A stretch of DNA of 64,000 nt from assembly GCA_010672965.1 (NCBI GenBank), contig JAAHFN010000028.1, positions 1 to 64,000 of the forward strand, in the 5' to 3' direction. The position numbers and the translations under genes are program-made. The notes under the pieces were generated by a model. It did no database searches and was not told the DNA's origin. It was given only the letters and a program-made list of their open reading frames with translations. Origin of the DNA: Oscillatoria sp. SIO1A7. Lineage in GTDB: Bacteria; Cyanobacteriota; Cyanobacteriia; Cyanobacteriales; Laspinemataceae. This document shows, in pieces, positions 35,449 through 44,387 of the stretch; position 1 is the stretch's first letter, and each line of letters starts with the position of its first letter.

Positions 35449-35477
35449 AAATCAGAGGTTAATCTAACCTCTGATTT
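35449..35477. terminator. Bidirectional hairpin
   Basis: AAATCAGAGGTTA and TAACCTCTGATTT form a perfect 13-bp stem with an ATC loop. The A-run and T-run flanks suit termination in both directions. Confidence 0.75.
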
Positions 35478-35880
35478 AGCGATCGCCTAAAAGCGGCCCT
35501 AAAGGCTTCGAGGTCGAACTGACCAACGACAAGCGAGGTAACAGGATCTGCCCCTATAGTTTCCCGGTGCAAGGGCGCTATTCCTGGGAGTTTCTTTTCT
35601 AGTCTGGCATGAATTTCATAATAGGTCATTGGGCATTGGCCTAAGAATTAGGGTGTAGGCAAAGAGGGGGGAGGGTGGGGAAGAGCGGAAGAGCGGAAGA
35701 GCGGAAGAGCGGAAGAGCGGAATTGGTAATTGGGCATGGGTTACAAGGAGACTTTTGGGGCAGAGGGGCTTCCCACATTCCCCACACTCCCCCCTCTTTG
35801 CCCACTCTACCCACCCTCCCCAAACTCCCCACCCTCCCCACCCTCCCCACCCTCCCCTCCTGAGCCGTCGGTCACTTTGG
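35478..35880. repeat. AAGAGCGG and CCCTCCCCA arrays between ylxR and infB
   Basis: GGAAGAGC units (about 35681-35720) and CACCCTCCC units (about 35810-35855) lie in this gap. No gene is supported. Confidence 0.75.
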
Positions 35881-36135
35881 CTAGCTCTGTTCTGATAACC
35901 TTTGCCAGAGTGTTTGGTAGATTTCTCTTGGAACAGCCGCTTTGAGTACCTTGCTAAGCCGGTTTTTCTTTTGAGCAGCGGAAAGGCAGGTCGCATTAGG
36001 ACAAATATATGCCGATCTCCCCATCCCTTGGTCTAATTGTACCTGATGGGACGGATAGACTCTAACGGCGCGCCAGAAGGCTTCTTTGGGAGCCACTTTG
36101 CGGCAGCTAATACAACGCCGGTAATTAGGTTTCAT
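35881..36135 (-). CDS. ylxR: YlxR-family RNA-binding protein
   Basis: The product is 84 aa from ATG 36135 (MKPNYRRCISCRK). The longer frame upstream is non-conserved. YlxR/RnpM proteins modulate RNase P and bind RNA; they are encoded between nusA and infB in most bacteria, as here. Family features are RRCISCRKVAPKEAFWR, the basic VRVYPSHQVQLDQGMGRSAY and CPNATCL. The usual GRGAY reads GRSAY. Two CxxC pairs suggest metal or structural cysteines. nusA ends 110 bp upstream. The C-terminal helix (RLSKVLKAAVPREIYQTLWQ) fits the family. Confidence 0.9.
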   Translation of the reverse strand: MKPNYRRCISCRKVAPKEAFWRAVRVYPSHQVQLDQGMGRSAYICPNATCLSAAQKKNRLSKVLKAAVPREIYQTLWQRLSEQS

Positions 36136-36244
36136 ACTATTCCCCATCAAAATTGTCACCTGTAGAGCGACACCCATTAGGGCTATCGGCCAGTAATTGG
36201 TAGCCAGTGATTCCCTGGGAGACAAGCCGATCTAGCCGATCGCC

Positions 36245-37576
36245 TCATCGTTTTTCCCCATTGGTTTGGTCTTCCATCTGGTCTTCCATCTGGTCTTCCA
36301 TCTGGTCTTCCATCTGGTCTTCCATCTGGTCTTCCACCTCGTCTTCGAGGGCTACATCCTCAAGGGAATCTTCTAGGACTTCATCTTCTGGCTCTGGTTC
36401 CGAGACAGACTGCTGCTGCTGCTTTTTGAGTTTTTCCTCTTCTGGATCGTACTTAGCAGTATCTTTGATATCGATTTTCCAACCAGTCAACCGGGCAGCC
36501 AGCCGCACGTTCTGACCTTCTTTGCCAATAGCCAAGCTTAATTGGTCCTCTGGCACCAGAATGTGGGCTTGCCGTTCGTCAGGATCTATCAGAATCACCT
36601 CATCCACTTTGGCGGGACTCAAAGCATTAGAAATATAGGTAGCCGGATCTGGGGACCAACGAATAGCATCGATTTTTTCCCCTCGCAATTCATTTACCAC
36701 CACCTGAATTCGGGAGCCCCGCGCCCCTATACAGGCTCCTACTGGATCTACATCCCTTTCCAAAGTATCCACCGCTATTTTGGTACGCGGCCCTACATAC
36801 CGGGAAGGCGGATTAGCCTCCCGAGCCACCGCTACAATCCGAACGACTTCATCCTCGATTTCTGGCACTTCATTGGCAAACAAATACACCACCAATCCCG
36901 CATCTGCCCTAGAGACCAAAAGCTGTGGACCGCGATAAGGACCTTCTCGCACCTTTTTTAAATACACCTTCAAGGTAGCACCAGCTCGATAGTTATCGTT
37001 AGGTAGCTGTTCCCGCTTCGGAAGTTCTGCTTCTACTTCTTGCCGACCGAAACCACTGCTAACCGCTAAAATCACTGATTGCCGCTCGAATCGCAAGACT
37101 CGCCCTTGGAGTACCGTTTTTTCCAGGTCTTGAAACTCTTCTTGGACCAGAAGGCGCTGCTGGTCTCGCAGTTTTTGCGAGAAAACCTGTTTGGTTTGAA
37201 TGGCCGCCATGCGACCAAATTCTTTTTGAACCGGCGTTACGTCCAAGACCACGCTATCTCCCAACTGGGCTTCGGGAGCCACTTTTTGAACTTCTTCAAG
37301 AGCTATTTCGCGATCTGAAGTTTCTACCTCCTCTACAATGGTCTTGGTGGCCAAGATACGAAAGCCTTCTTCATCTATATCTAGTTCTACTTCAAAGTTA
37401 TCAAAGAAGGTTTCGTCAAATTGGGCTTTATCCATGCTCTGGGTTCGCCGATAACGTTCGTATCCTTTCAGCAGCGCTTCTCTCAAAGCAGCTTGCACCG
37501 CATGTTTCGGTAAATTTCGCTCTCTGGCTATTTCTTCGATTGTCTCCCGGAGTCCGGGTAAATTGACCATTGACAT
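36245..37576 (-). CDS. nusA: Transcription termination/antitermination protein NusA
   Basis: NusA binds RNA polymerase and nascent RNA and modulates pausing, termination and antitermination. The product is 443 aa. The N-terminal polymerase-binding domain (about 1-125) begins MSMVNLPGLRETIEEIARER. The S1 domain follows (about 135-205), then two KH domains (VGACIGARGSRIQVVVNELR with GARG, and LSLAIGKEGQNVRLAARLTG with GKEG). The C-terminus is an acidic tail with five tandem DQME units encoded by a 12-bp repeat (about 36260-36335), likely to vary in length. The gene follows rimP in the conserved cluster order, with a 418-bp gap. Confidence 0.97.
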   Translation of the reverse strand: MSMVNLPGLRETIEEIARERNLPKHAVQAALREALLKGYERYRRTQSMDKAQFDETFFDNFEVELDIDEEGFRILATKTIVEEVETSDREIALEEVQKVAPEAQLGDSVVLDVTPVQKEFGRMAAIQTKQVFSQKLRDQQRLLVQEEFQDLEKTVLQGRVLRFERQSVILAVSSGFGRQEVEAELPKREQLPNDNYRAGATLKVYLKKVREGPYRGPQLLVSRADAGLVVYLFANEVPEIEDEVVRIVAVAREANPPSRYVGPRTKIAVDTLERDVDPVGACIGARGSRIQVVVNELRGEKIDAIRWSPDPATYISNALSPAKVDEVILIDPDERQAHILVPEDQLSLAIGKEGQNVRLAARLTGWKIDIKDTAKYDPEEEKLKKQQQQSVSEPEPEDEVLEDSLEDVALEDEVEDQMEDQMEDQMEDQMEDQMEDQTNGEKR

Positions 37577-37601
37577 AAATGTGCTGTCCCTCTCAAAGTT
37601 T

Positions 37602-37707
37602 TTATAGCTGTCAGCTATCAGCTTTCAGCAGTCAGCTAAAGTCCTGCCATATTAGGCATATATGCGCGTTTTGATTCCTGTCCTAACCTGCATCGGTAGT
37701 GCTATAT
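37602..37707. repeat. Family B element
   Basis: TATAGCTGTCAGC... begins it and ...CGGTAGTGCTATA ends it. The ends pair as TATAGC/GCTATA. Copies at 43074, 50213, 51791 and 59513 share AAGCCTTGCC and CTGTCCTAACCTT-type internal sequence. Non-coding. Confidence 0.7.
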
Positions 37708-37797
37708 TGCCTAATAGATCGCTACTTGTTGTCTGTTAGGCGCGATCGCCGGTTATTCTATTTAAATGTTATATTTAAATTGCAAATAACATTGCTA

Positions 37798-37827
37798 CAG
37801 CCGCTTTTTAGCTTCAAAAAGCGGCTG
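37798..37827. promoter_or_regulatory. Hairpin between rimP and nusA
   Basis: CAGCCGCTTTTT and AAAAAGCGGCTG pair with a six-base loop. Lying in the rimP-nusA gap, it could be a processing or pausing signal. There is no T-run beyond the stem, so it is not an ordinary terminator. Confidence 0.5.
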
Positions 37828-37994
37828 CCTCAAAATCAAAATATCCTATCTATCCTCGCATTTATCTGAATTAAAGATACCATATTTTACCATCTTCTCT
37901 CTTTTGTTCACTTTACATTCAAAAAGCGATCTGCATCAAATTTAAAATTATAAGGAGCGATCGCTTATTTTTCAGGATTCAAAAATACCATTTT

Positions 37995-38456
37995 TTACCC
38001 TTTCTCTTCGAGCTGTACCTTAGCTACCAGAGAACGAGGAATCTCTATTGTCCGGCCTTTTTGATTGAGATAAATCGTTGTCTCATCGCGACTCACTAAA
38101 AGGCCGCTCCATTCTTTCAATCCCTTGTATGGCTCTGATGTCGCTATTGTTACGGCAAAACCTTTGAAAGAGATAAACTCTCTATCCGTGGTTAATTGCC
38201 GCGATATCCCCGGACTAGAAATTTCCAAGACATAGGTATCGGTAATCGCATCCGTTGCATCTAACGAAGCTTCCAGGGCTCTGCTCATTTTTTCACAGTC
38301 ATTCAGACTGGTATCCTCCCTTGGGTTGCGGATATCGACTCTTAGCACCGGCGGCTTTTTGTTGGTATGAAATACTGCTCCTACCAGTTCCAATCCAAGG
38401 GATTCCGCAACCGGCGCAGCCAAATCAATTATTTTAGGGATCGAGGGGTGTGTCAT
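37995..38456 (-). CDS. rimP: Ribosome maturation factor RimP
   Basis: RimP binds the 30S subunit and helps its late assembly. The product is 153 aa from ATG 38456 ([20 protein letters not shown]), chosen because GGAGG lies 7 bases upstream; the longer frame has no such site. Family blocks include [38 protein letters not shown] and [20 protein letters not shown], followed by the C-terminal SH3-like barrel ([17 protein letters not shown]). It opens the rimP-nusA-ylxR-infB order. A terminator-like hairpin lies in its leader and a possible short ORF ends within its start. Confidence 0.95.
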   Translation of the reverse strand: MTHPSIPKIIDLAAPVAESLGLELVGAVFHTNKKPPVLRVDIRNPREDTSLNDCEKMSRALEASLDATDAITDTYVLEISSPGISRQLTTDREFISFKGFAVTIATSEPYKGLKEWSGLLVSRDETTIYLNQKGRTIEIPRSLVAKVQLEEKG

Positions 38457-38613
38457 GGGATACCTCCAACAAAAAAAGTGGGTCATAACCCACTTCCGAT
38501 GCGATTGATTGCATAGCTTCTAGTGGCATTTCCGACGTTCCATACCGATCGCCCGAAAACCATTGCAAGCTTTGCGGGAAAAGCAAAAGACTCTTTTGCC
38601 TATTCTCACGCAT
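38434..38613 (-). CDS. Possible short upstream ORF overlapping rimP
   Basis: A 59-codon frame ([20 protein letters not shown]...[10 protein letters not shown]) ends 23 bp inside rimP. No ribosome-binding site is visible and I recognise no family. The overlap would suit a leader peptide coupled to rimP, since a terminator-like hairpin lies within its last codons. It may equally be a chance frame. Confidence 0.25.
   Translation of the reverse strand: MRENRQKSLLLFPQSLQWFSGDRYGTSEMPLEAMQSIASEVGYDPLFLLEVSHDTPLDP
38470..38495 (-). terminator. Terminator-like hairpin in the rimP leader
   Basis: On the minus strand AAGTGGGT and ACCCACTT form a stem with a TATG loop followed by TTTTTTT, ending 9 bases before the rimP ribosome-binding site. 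Position and form suit attenuation of the whole rimP-nusA-ylxR-infB cluster or isolation from upstream transcription. Confidence 0.7.
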
Positions 38614-38780
38614 ACCAATTGTCACTTTACCAATTCTCGCTTTAGAGTGCCAAAGCGATCGAGGCGATCGCAGCAAAAGGCTCCCCCTATTATAGGAAGT
38701 CTTTGCCGGCTTAGCAACTATTTGCCCTCCTCGGGAGAGGAAGGGGGGACAAGGGAGACAAGGGGACCAAGAAAACGGGG

Positions 38781-39125
38781 GAGACAAGGTATGTTTTTTA
38801 GATTTGATATTCTTTGGCCACGACCAACCCTCAAAACAAGGCGTAGGGGCGATAGCATTCCCGAGACATCCTTTGCTTTAAAATAAACTTATAACCTAGA
38901 ATGCTTCGCCCCAGAAATTTATGCACCTCGCTGGCAACTCCAAAAAGCGGAATTAGAAAAAACATACCCCGAGGAAAGGACAAGGGGACTCTCCCTCTCT
39001 CCCTTGTCTCCCTTGTCTCCCTTGTCTCCCCTCTCCCTTGTCTCCTCCTCTGCCTTGTCTCCCCTCTCTACCTTGTCCCCATTTCTCTCGGTCCCCATGT
39101 CCCCAAGTCCCCTTGTCCCCATCTC
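38781..39125. repeat. Family E-related sequence and CTTGTCTCC array
   Basis: An inverted version of the 29041-29280 sequence (GGTATGTTTTTTAGATTTG start, GAATGCTTCGCCCCAGAAAT at 38900, CAAAAAGCGGAATTAGAAAA) occupies about 38787-38970. CCTTGTCTC units fill about 38995-39120. No gene is seen. Confidence 0.6.
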
Positions 39126-39129
39126 TCCC

Positions 39130-41016
39130 CTAACTGCCCGGTAGCTGGGGCCGGTTTTTGACTGCTGGAACAATTTTTTCTGCTTCAGTTTGGGTTAATT
39201 TTTGGACGTAATTGATTTTAATCTCTTCGAGTAGGTCCGAGAGTAGAGATTCTAATTCTTCTATAGTATGCTCTCGCTGCAATTCGTTTCTTATTGCAGA
39301 ACTGAATTTGTTCGTGAGGCGCTGGGACAATTCTGTAGCAATGGGGTCTGGCTGCGTATTTTGACTGGCGTTGTAAGCATTTTGCGGTCCTTGTGAAATT
39401 AGCTTGGAGACTTGCGAGACTAACCCTTCTGCTATCTGGTCGGGAAAGCGCCCCAATCCCGGAAGACGCTGGATTCGCAAATATAAGGAAGACTTTTTCA
39501 TTGCACTCTCTATCTGATAGCGCAGAAATGCTTCCAGTTCTGGTTGAATAGTAGGAAGGGCCTGAGAAACGGTAATTTGGATCAGGCGATTGCCGATCGC
39601 CTGGATTTCGTTAACTTCATTAAAATTAATGTATTCTCTTTTCGGCTTTTTCGAGGGTTCCAAAAGCGCCTTGGCCAGCTCCCCTTGTTCTACTGCTTCT
39701 TGCGCCTGGTCAATTACCCGCACTACAACCGCTGTAGTGATTTCCCCAGCAAAACTGCCCACAAAACTCTGGCCTATTTTAGCCCGAATTGGATCCATAT
39801 CTGGAAACTCCACTCGGTCTAGGCGCATCATGACGCTGATAACCCGCAGCCATCGCCAGAAAGGCAGCACCAGGAAAATATCGTACCAGCGCTCTGCTAA
39901 TGCCTTGCCCCAAGTAACCTCTCTCTGGCGATGAGAAATCCACCAGGTTGTTACCAAAATTTCTACCAAAAAAAATGCTATCCAGGGTATATCTAACAGC
40001 CAAAAACGATTAATAGGGTCGCTATAAACTCCAATATGTCTGTAGTAGTTAGCCAGCAGTAAAAAGCTAATTTCTTTTTCAAAAAATGCCAACTCGTCTT
40101 CCCATCTGTATCTGCGTAAATTTTCTTGACTCCAAAATTTTATAAATGCTTCTTTAGAAGACTTTTCAGCCCATAAGACTTCTGGAGCTAGCAAATCTAA
40201 AACAAAATAAATAGTTGAATTGACAAAATCTATCGGCGTATAATCTGGATAGCTGAAGTCTGGCTCTCGATAATAGATATGCCGCTTCATGCGGTACTTT
40301 ATCTCTTCCAAATTGCCCGGTTTCTTAGCAACTTTAAAAGGATTATCTTTTATCATCTCGATACTCTCTTTGCGTAGCTCCTCCAGCAAAGGTTCTACTC
40401 GGTCGGAATTCAGCCCGTTTTCCTTAATATTTGCTTTAAGTTCTGCTACGTTTCTCAGATAAGCCTGGGTCGAGCGATAGGGTTCAATTCCCTTAATGGG
40501 ATCGTAAAATAGCTTCGGTTCGTAGAAACCAATTAAATAGCCGATGTTAGTATCAAAGAAATTCAACTCTTCTCGCCATTTGCCCTCTAGATTTTTTTTG
40601 CTCCAAAAGCTAATGACTGCTTGTTCGATATTATTCGTTTCCATGCGATCGCGCAGCCTTTTCTTTATTTCTTTCATGGCTCCATAGCGATCTGTCATCC
40701 GAAACAAATTCTCCTCGAAGAGTTGGAAGCTCAGTTGCTGCAAATCCTGGAGGAGCGATCCCACCCGAGGGGACCCAACTCCATTTTGCTTGAGTGCTTT
40801 CTTGAGTTCTTCTACTTTGGCCAGGTAGTTTTCCGGTAGCGATTTTCTAGATTTGCGCAGATACAAATCCCCAGCCAGATAAAAGTCTCGGAATTTAACA
40901 TAACTCATATCGAAGAATACCCAGCCTAAGTTCGTCAAGGCTAACAGTGCCATTAACCTTTCAAACCAAAGGAACCAAAAAGATGCTGTGCCGAGGTTAG
41001 GTTTTCGTGATGACAT
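39130..41016 (-). CDS. Large unknown membrane protein
   Basis: The product is 628 aa. Two hydrophobic segments are visible: about 15-35 (FERLMALLALTNLGWVFF) and about 350-375 (LDIPWIAFFLVEILVTTWWI). Both lie in helical, Lys/Glu-rich surroundings. Large soluble helical regions contain two internal copies of a repeat: LRDLxFAGDLY...LPENYLAKVEELKKALKQNG resembles AYLRNVAELKANIKENGLNS, and both are followed by RVxxLLxxLxxxSxxLxxxNxFRM-type sequence. It begins cytoplasmic or periplasmic by prediction only. I recognise no enzymatic motif or named family. It is on the same strand as the small membrane proteins at 41.6-42.9 kb, with a repeat-filled gap. Confidence 0.65.
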   Translation of the reverse strand: MSSRKPNLGTASFWFLWFERLMALLALTNLGWVFFDMSYVKFRDFYLAGDLYLRKSRKSLPENYLAKVEELKKALKQNGVGSPRVGSLLQDLQQLSFQLFEENLFRMTDRYGAMKEIKKRLRDRMETNNIEQAVISFWSKKNLEGKWREELNFFDTNIGYLIGFYEPKLFYDPIKGIEPYRSTQAYLRNVAELKANIKENGLNSDRVEPLLEELRKESIEMIKDNPFKVAKKPGNLEEIKYRMKRHIYYREPDFSYPDYTPIDFVNSTIYFVLDLLAPEVLWAEKSSKEAFIKFWSQENLRRYRWEDELAFFEKEISFLLLANYYRHIGVYSDPINRFWLLDIPWIAFFLVEILVTTWWISHRQREVTWGKALAERWYDIFLVLPFWRWLRVISVMMRLDRVEFPDMDPIRAKIGQSFVGSFAGEITTAVVVRVIDQAQEAVEQGELAKALLEPSKKPKREYINFNEVNEIQAIGNRLIQITVSQALPTIQPELEAFLRYQIESAMKKSSLYLRIQRLPGLGRFPDQIAEGLVSQVSKLISQGPQNAYNASQNTQPDPIATELSQRLTNKFSSAIRNELQREHTIEELESLLSDLLEEIKINYVQKLTQTEAEKIVPAVKNRPQLPGS

Positions 41017-41160
41017 GGCTTGACGCTCTCAATTCAATCTGGATTAGTTGGAGTCTAGGGTGTTTGCGATCGGCTTTTTCTCTTTCAAAGGTGACAGACA
41101 GGGATCGTCACAGTTAAAACCCGTACAACCCGGTTCAGTCTGGTTTTTATGGGCGTAAAG

Positions 41161-41375
41161 ATGAGTACAAAAAGAGCATATTCCCTACACCCTACACAAG
41201 CGGGTGTGGGGTGTGGGGTGTAGGGTGTAGGGAAACTTCATGCTATTTCCCGACCGCTGTCGGGGGCTCGAAAGTCCTACAGGGACTCTGGTTTCAGGAT
41301 TAAGAAAGCTAACGATACCCATATGTCACGCTAGGGAGTGAAAAAGCCTCAAAATCAACACCCACCCTACACCCC
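41161..41375. repeat. Family I element with GTGTGGGG array
   Basis: CCCTACA units (about 41185-41196) and GTGTGGGGT units (41204-41228) precede GGGAAACTTCATGCTATTTC and a GACCGCTGTCGGGGG hairpin. Related to the copies at 15361-15515 and 26094-26255. Confidence 0.6.
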
Positions 41376-41506
41376 GGGAGCATTTCACTTTTGTAACAAG
41401 GTAGCCCGGAGGGCGAGAGTTTGTGTAGCCGCGCCAGCCGCTTTTCGGAGGCGGGGCTTACGCCTATAGGCGCTGCTGCGGCAGCGCGCAAAATTGAAAT
41501 GCTCCC
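41376..41506. mobile_element. Family G MITE-like element, copy 1, with probable target duplication
   Basis: GGGAGCATTTCA and TGAAATGCTCCC are the inverted ends. The 8 bases outside are TACACCCC (41368-41375) and TACAGCCC (41507-41514), identical at 7 of 8 positions. The interior is palindromic and GC-rich. Non-coding. Confidence 0.8.
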
Positions 41507-41578
41507 TACAGCCCACACCCTACACCCCACAACCCACAACCTACACCCCACACCCCACACCCCACACCCTACACCCTA
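41507..41578. repeat. CCCACACCC / CCCTACA array
   Basis: Head-to-tail CCCACAAC, CCCACACC and CCCTACACC units reach the stop of the DUF948-like gene. Confidence 0.8.
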
Positions 41579-41582
41579 GTAG

Positions 41583-42092
41583 CTATTCCTGTCCTTCGGG
41601 GTTTTCGTCGCGAGTAATATAGCTTTTTGGTCTTGTGGTCTGTAGATCTTGCAGCTCCAAGGGCTGTCTATTTGTTGGGGGCAGCCGGTCTAAAGAACGC
41701 CTTGAAGGCGGCGAACTCGTTGATTTTTTTTTGCGCGTTAAGGTTTTCCAGCCTGCCTTAATTCCGGTGAAGATGCTAGATGTAGCGATTTGTGCTTTTT
41801 TGGCCTGCTTTTTGGCACTGCCTATACTCTCGTCAACTTGCTTTACTACTTGGCCAGCGCTTTGGACGCCTTCTGTTACGTCGTCGGTCAGCTCGCTGAT
41901 TTCCATACCAGTGAGGCGAATTGCTTCTAAGGTGGGGGGAAATTCTCTAGCTAGAGTGTCAGCCAATTTTTCCACGCTGCGCGCTGCTTTTGCGATCGCC
42001 TGCAATGCAGGAAGAGCTGCCAGCAAAAGCAGAATTAGGCTGACACAGACCATGAGAAAAGATAGTCCAAGCCAAAATAAGGGATCTGTCAC
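41583..42092 (-). CDS. DUF948-like membrane protein
   Basis: The product is 169 aa. One N-terminal membrane segment (about 5-28, LFWLGLSFLMVCVSLILLLL) is followed by a helical region with the DUF948 look (KAARSVEKLADTLAREFPP) and a basic, Pro/Ser-rich tail. It is the last gene of a three-gene run (42908 to 41583) of small membrane proteins on one strand. General-stress or envelope roles are inferred from Firmicute homologues. The C-terminal RTRPKSYITRDENPEGQE-like tail is not conserved-looking. Confidence 0.75.
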   Translation of the reverse strand: MTDPLFWLGLSFLMVCVSLILLLLAALPALQAIAKAARSVEKLADTLAREFPPTLEAIRLTGMEISELTDDVTEGVQSAGQVVKQVDESIGSAKKQAKKAQIATSSIFTGIKAGWKTLTRKKKSTSSPPSRRSLDRLPPTNRQPLELQDLQTTRPKSYITRDENPEGQE

Positions 42093-42136
42093 GGGAGAAA
42101 GGTCCGGGGAATGTTGGGGCAGGGTAGGACTTTTGA

Positions 42137-42490
42137 TTATTTCTGAGTTTCGGGGGTCTTGGCTGCAGTTTCCTCGCGCTCTAGGCTGTCTTCCCGCTCT
42201 AGGGTATTGCGAGCCCGCTGACTTGCTTCCATACCGGCTGCGATCGCTTCCTTTAGCCTCGCCAGGGTTTCATCCCAGTTTCGCATTGCTTTCTCTGAGA
42301 GCCTGTCGGTTTGGAATTGAACGCTGCTGGATATATCTTCCGCCAACTCTGGTAGGGCCTGTGCTGACTTCTTCAATAACCGCCGAGTTCTGCGACCGCT
42401 GCGAGGTGCAACTAATATCCCAGTTGCAGCACCAACCACCCCTCCCACCAGCATACCTATAATAAAAGCTCCAGAACGCTTCTTAGACAT
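42137..42490 (-). CDS. YtxH-domain protein
   Basis: The product is 117 aa. The N-terminal YtxH segment has a single glycine-rich membrane span (FIIGMLVGGVVGAATGILVA) followed by PRSGRRTRRLLKKSAQALPE, the usual A-P-x-S-G-x-x-T/R-R block. A coiled-coil C-terminus ends in Glu/Arg/Thr. YtxH proteins are small membrane-tethered stress-associated proteins without enzymatic motifs. It lies between two other small membrane-protein genes on one strand (gaps of 44 and 64 bp), so an operon is likely. Confidence 0.82.
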   Translation of the reverse strand: MSKKRSGAFIIGMLVGGVVGAATGILVAPRSGRRTRRLLKKSAQALPELAEDISSSVQFQTDRLSEKAMRNWDETLARLKEAIAAGMEASQRARNTLEREDSLEREETAAKTPETQK

Positions 42491-42554
42491 TTTTACCGAT
42501 TATTCATCCTCATCCATTTTACGATCGCCCTTCGATCTTCTGAGTCCCCTACAC

Positions 42555-42908
42555 TTAAGTCCGGGCTCTATTTCTTTGAGGCTCTCTTTCCTTATAAGAT
42601 TGACTGCTGCCTCTATACTTGCCTCGCCAAAGGATTTTGGCCAAGATATTGGCGATCGCCAATAAGCGTTCTATCCGGTCCAACTGCTCCTCTAACTTTT
42701 GGTACTGCTGCCGTAGGTTTCGGATGCCTATAGTTGCCGGGGCGATCGCATCTGGCGACGGGTGTAGCACATCATAAGTCACCCGTTCTGCATTTAACAC
42801 TGCCCGAGCGGCATTCTCCACCTGCTGTCCAATTTGCCACAGCTTCCAAGCTAGATAGCAGCATATTACTGATATCAGAACATTTATTATAATAACGGCG
42901 CTGGACAT
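42555..42908 (-). CDS. Small membrane protein with coiled coil
   Basis: The product is 117 aa. A single N-terminal membrane segment (about 4-24, VIIINVLISVICCYLAWKLW) leads into a coiled coil (GIRNLRQQYQKLEEQLDRIE) and a basic tail. I do not recognise a named family. It is the first of three small membrane-protein genes on the same strand and is likely cotranscribed with the YtxH and DUF948-like genes. Confidence 0.7.
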   Translation of the reverse strand: MSSAVIIINVLISVICCYLAWKLWQIGQQVENAARAVLNAERVTYDVLHPSPDAIAPATIGIRNLRQQYQKLEEQLDRIERLLAIANILAKILWRGKYRGSSQSYKEREPQRNRART

Positions 42909-43073
42909 TTTTTTACGTCCTTCTTTTGTATTTTTCTTTAATTACAAATTCAATCTTCCCATCCCGACCCATCCCGACCGAGGCACTGGAAAACCTGAAA
43001 AGATTATGAAATTAATCCCTAAAAATGCCTCCCAAGCAAGACAATAAAAGCGTCATATCCAAAACCATCTGCA

Positions 43074-43181
43074 TATAGCAGTCAGCAGTCAGATTTCAGC
43101 TTTCAGCTTTCAGTCAAAGCCTTGCCAGATGGCGGCTATTGGCATTTTATAACTGTTCTAACCTTAGTCTGTACTGCTATA
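43074..43181. repeat. Family B element
   Basis: TATAGCAGTCAGCAGTCAG starts it and TGTACTGCTATA ends it. Internal AAAGCCTTGCC and TTCTAACCTTAG match the other copies. It lies in the gap before the cysteine hydrolase; no further structure is evident there. Confidence 0.75.
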
Positions 43182-43217
43182 AACCATCAATTTTAAATTA
43201 CCAACTATCAATAACAT

Positions 43218-44006
43218 ATGAATGCTACCGATAGCCATTTATCCTCCTTGGGGGTGGCTCCTAATGCCTGGGCGGTGGATGAAGCGATCGCCGATATTAC
43301 CCGTCCCCCACTCCCTCCCCAACCAGCCACTCTCCCAACAGAAACAAAAACCCTGCGCCTCGACTTGGCAAAAGCCGCCATTCTCATCATCGACATGCAA
43401 AACGACTTTTGTCACCCAGATGGCTGGCTGGCCCATATTGGCGTCGATGTCACCCCAGCAAGGGCTCCCATAGAACCCCTCAACCAATTGCTAAGCTCGC
43501 TCCGAAGCACTGAGGTTTCCATAATATGGGTCAATTGGGGCAATCGCCCAGATTTATTAAACATCAGTGCTGGCCTACGCCACGTTTATAATCCTACCGG
43601 AACTGGCGTTGGCTTGGGAGATTCCCTACCTTCCAATGGAGCCAAAGTATTAATGGCTGGAAGCTGGGCTGCTGCTGTAGTCGAAGAACTTCAACAAGAT
43701 ACCCGCGACATTCGAGTCGATAAATATCGTATGAGCGGATTCTGGGATACTCCCCTTGACAGCATCCTGCGCAACCTGGGCAAAACGACCCTATTTTTTG
43801 CTGGAGTCAACGCCGATCAATGCGTGATGACTACCCTCCAAGATGCCAACTTTCTGGGTTATGATTGCATCTTGCTTAAAGACTGTACTGCAACCACCTC
43901 CCCCGAGTTTTGCATGGAAGCAACTCTTTATAACGTGAAGCAATGCTTTGGTTTTGTTAGCGATTCTCAAGCCCTCCTCGATGCGCTGCCGAAAAACAGC
44001 AATTGA
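43218..44006 (+). CDS. Isochorismatase-like cysteine hydrolase
   Basis: The product is 262 aa. The isochorismatase-like fold has its catalytic triad visible: Asp in IIDMQNDFCHPDGW (about 80), Lys in VDKYRMSGFWDTPL and Cys in GVNADQCVMTTLQDA. Such enzymes hydrolyse C-N bonds of amides, ureido compounds or vinyl ethers (nicotinamide, biuret, carbamoyl compounds); the substrate is not evident. The N-terminal 50 residues are an extra Pro/Thr-rich extension. A cupin gene follows 380 bp downstream on the same strand, a pairing seen in ureide or amide utilisation regions, but that link is tentative. The start ATG 43218 is the first in frame. Confidence 0.85.
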   Translation: MNATDSHLSSLGVAPNAWAVDEAIADITRPPLPPQPATLPTETKTLRLDLAKAAILIIDMQNDFCHPDGWLAHIGVDVTPARAPIEPLNQLLSSLRSTEVSIIWVNWGNRPDLLNISAGLRHVYNPTGTGVGLGDSLPSNGAKVLMAGSWAAAVVEELQQDTRDIRVDKYRMSGFWDTPLDSILRNLGKTTLFFAGVNADQCVMTTLQDANFLGYDCILLKDCTATTSPEFCMEATLYNVKQCFGFVSDSQALLDALPKNSN

Positions 44007-44387
44007 CAAACCCAGAAACCAGCAATTGAGACAGTAGCAATTTTAGGATATCCATTTTGCTAAGATAAGCGGATTCGGAATTCAAAATTCAAAATTCAAA
44101 ATTCAAAATTCTAAAGGATCCGGGCTCCCGGCCACAAAAGAGCTGGTGGACTATTTCTGCCCCACTGCACTAGCGCTATTCAGACAAATCTTGTTCGGTT
44201 GAGTGTGACCGTAGGTTGGATCCGCCATCAACGAAGCCCAACAATACCAATAGTTTCGTTGGGTTTCATTCTTCAACCCAATCTACAATTTTAAGCCTGT
44301 CAGTCCAGTAGGGTGAATCTCTGCATCAAGCGCGACATTTGAGATACTTACGAGTCGAATATAAAATTTAAAAATAGGAGTGAAAAA
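44007..44387. repeat. AATTCAAA array and an inverted repeat before the cupin gene
   Basis: AAAATTC units occupy about 44079-44112. GTAGGTTGG (44211) pairs with CCAATCTAC (44287), enclosing an inner AACGAAGCCCAAC/GTTGGGTTTC pair. This is a common cyanobacterial palindromic repeat type. No gene is seen. Confidence 0.6.

Noticed and set aside
38900-39120. ORFs in CTTGTCTCC array
   Set aside because: Low-complexity translation of a short tandem repeat.
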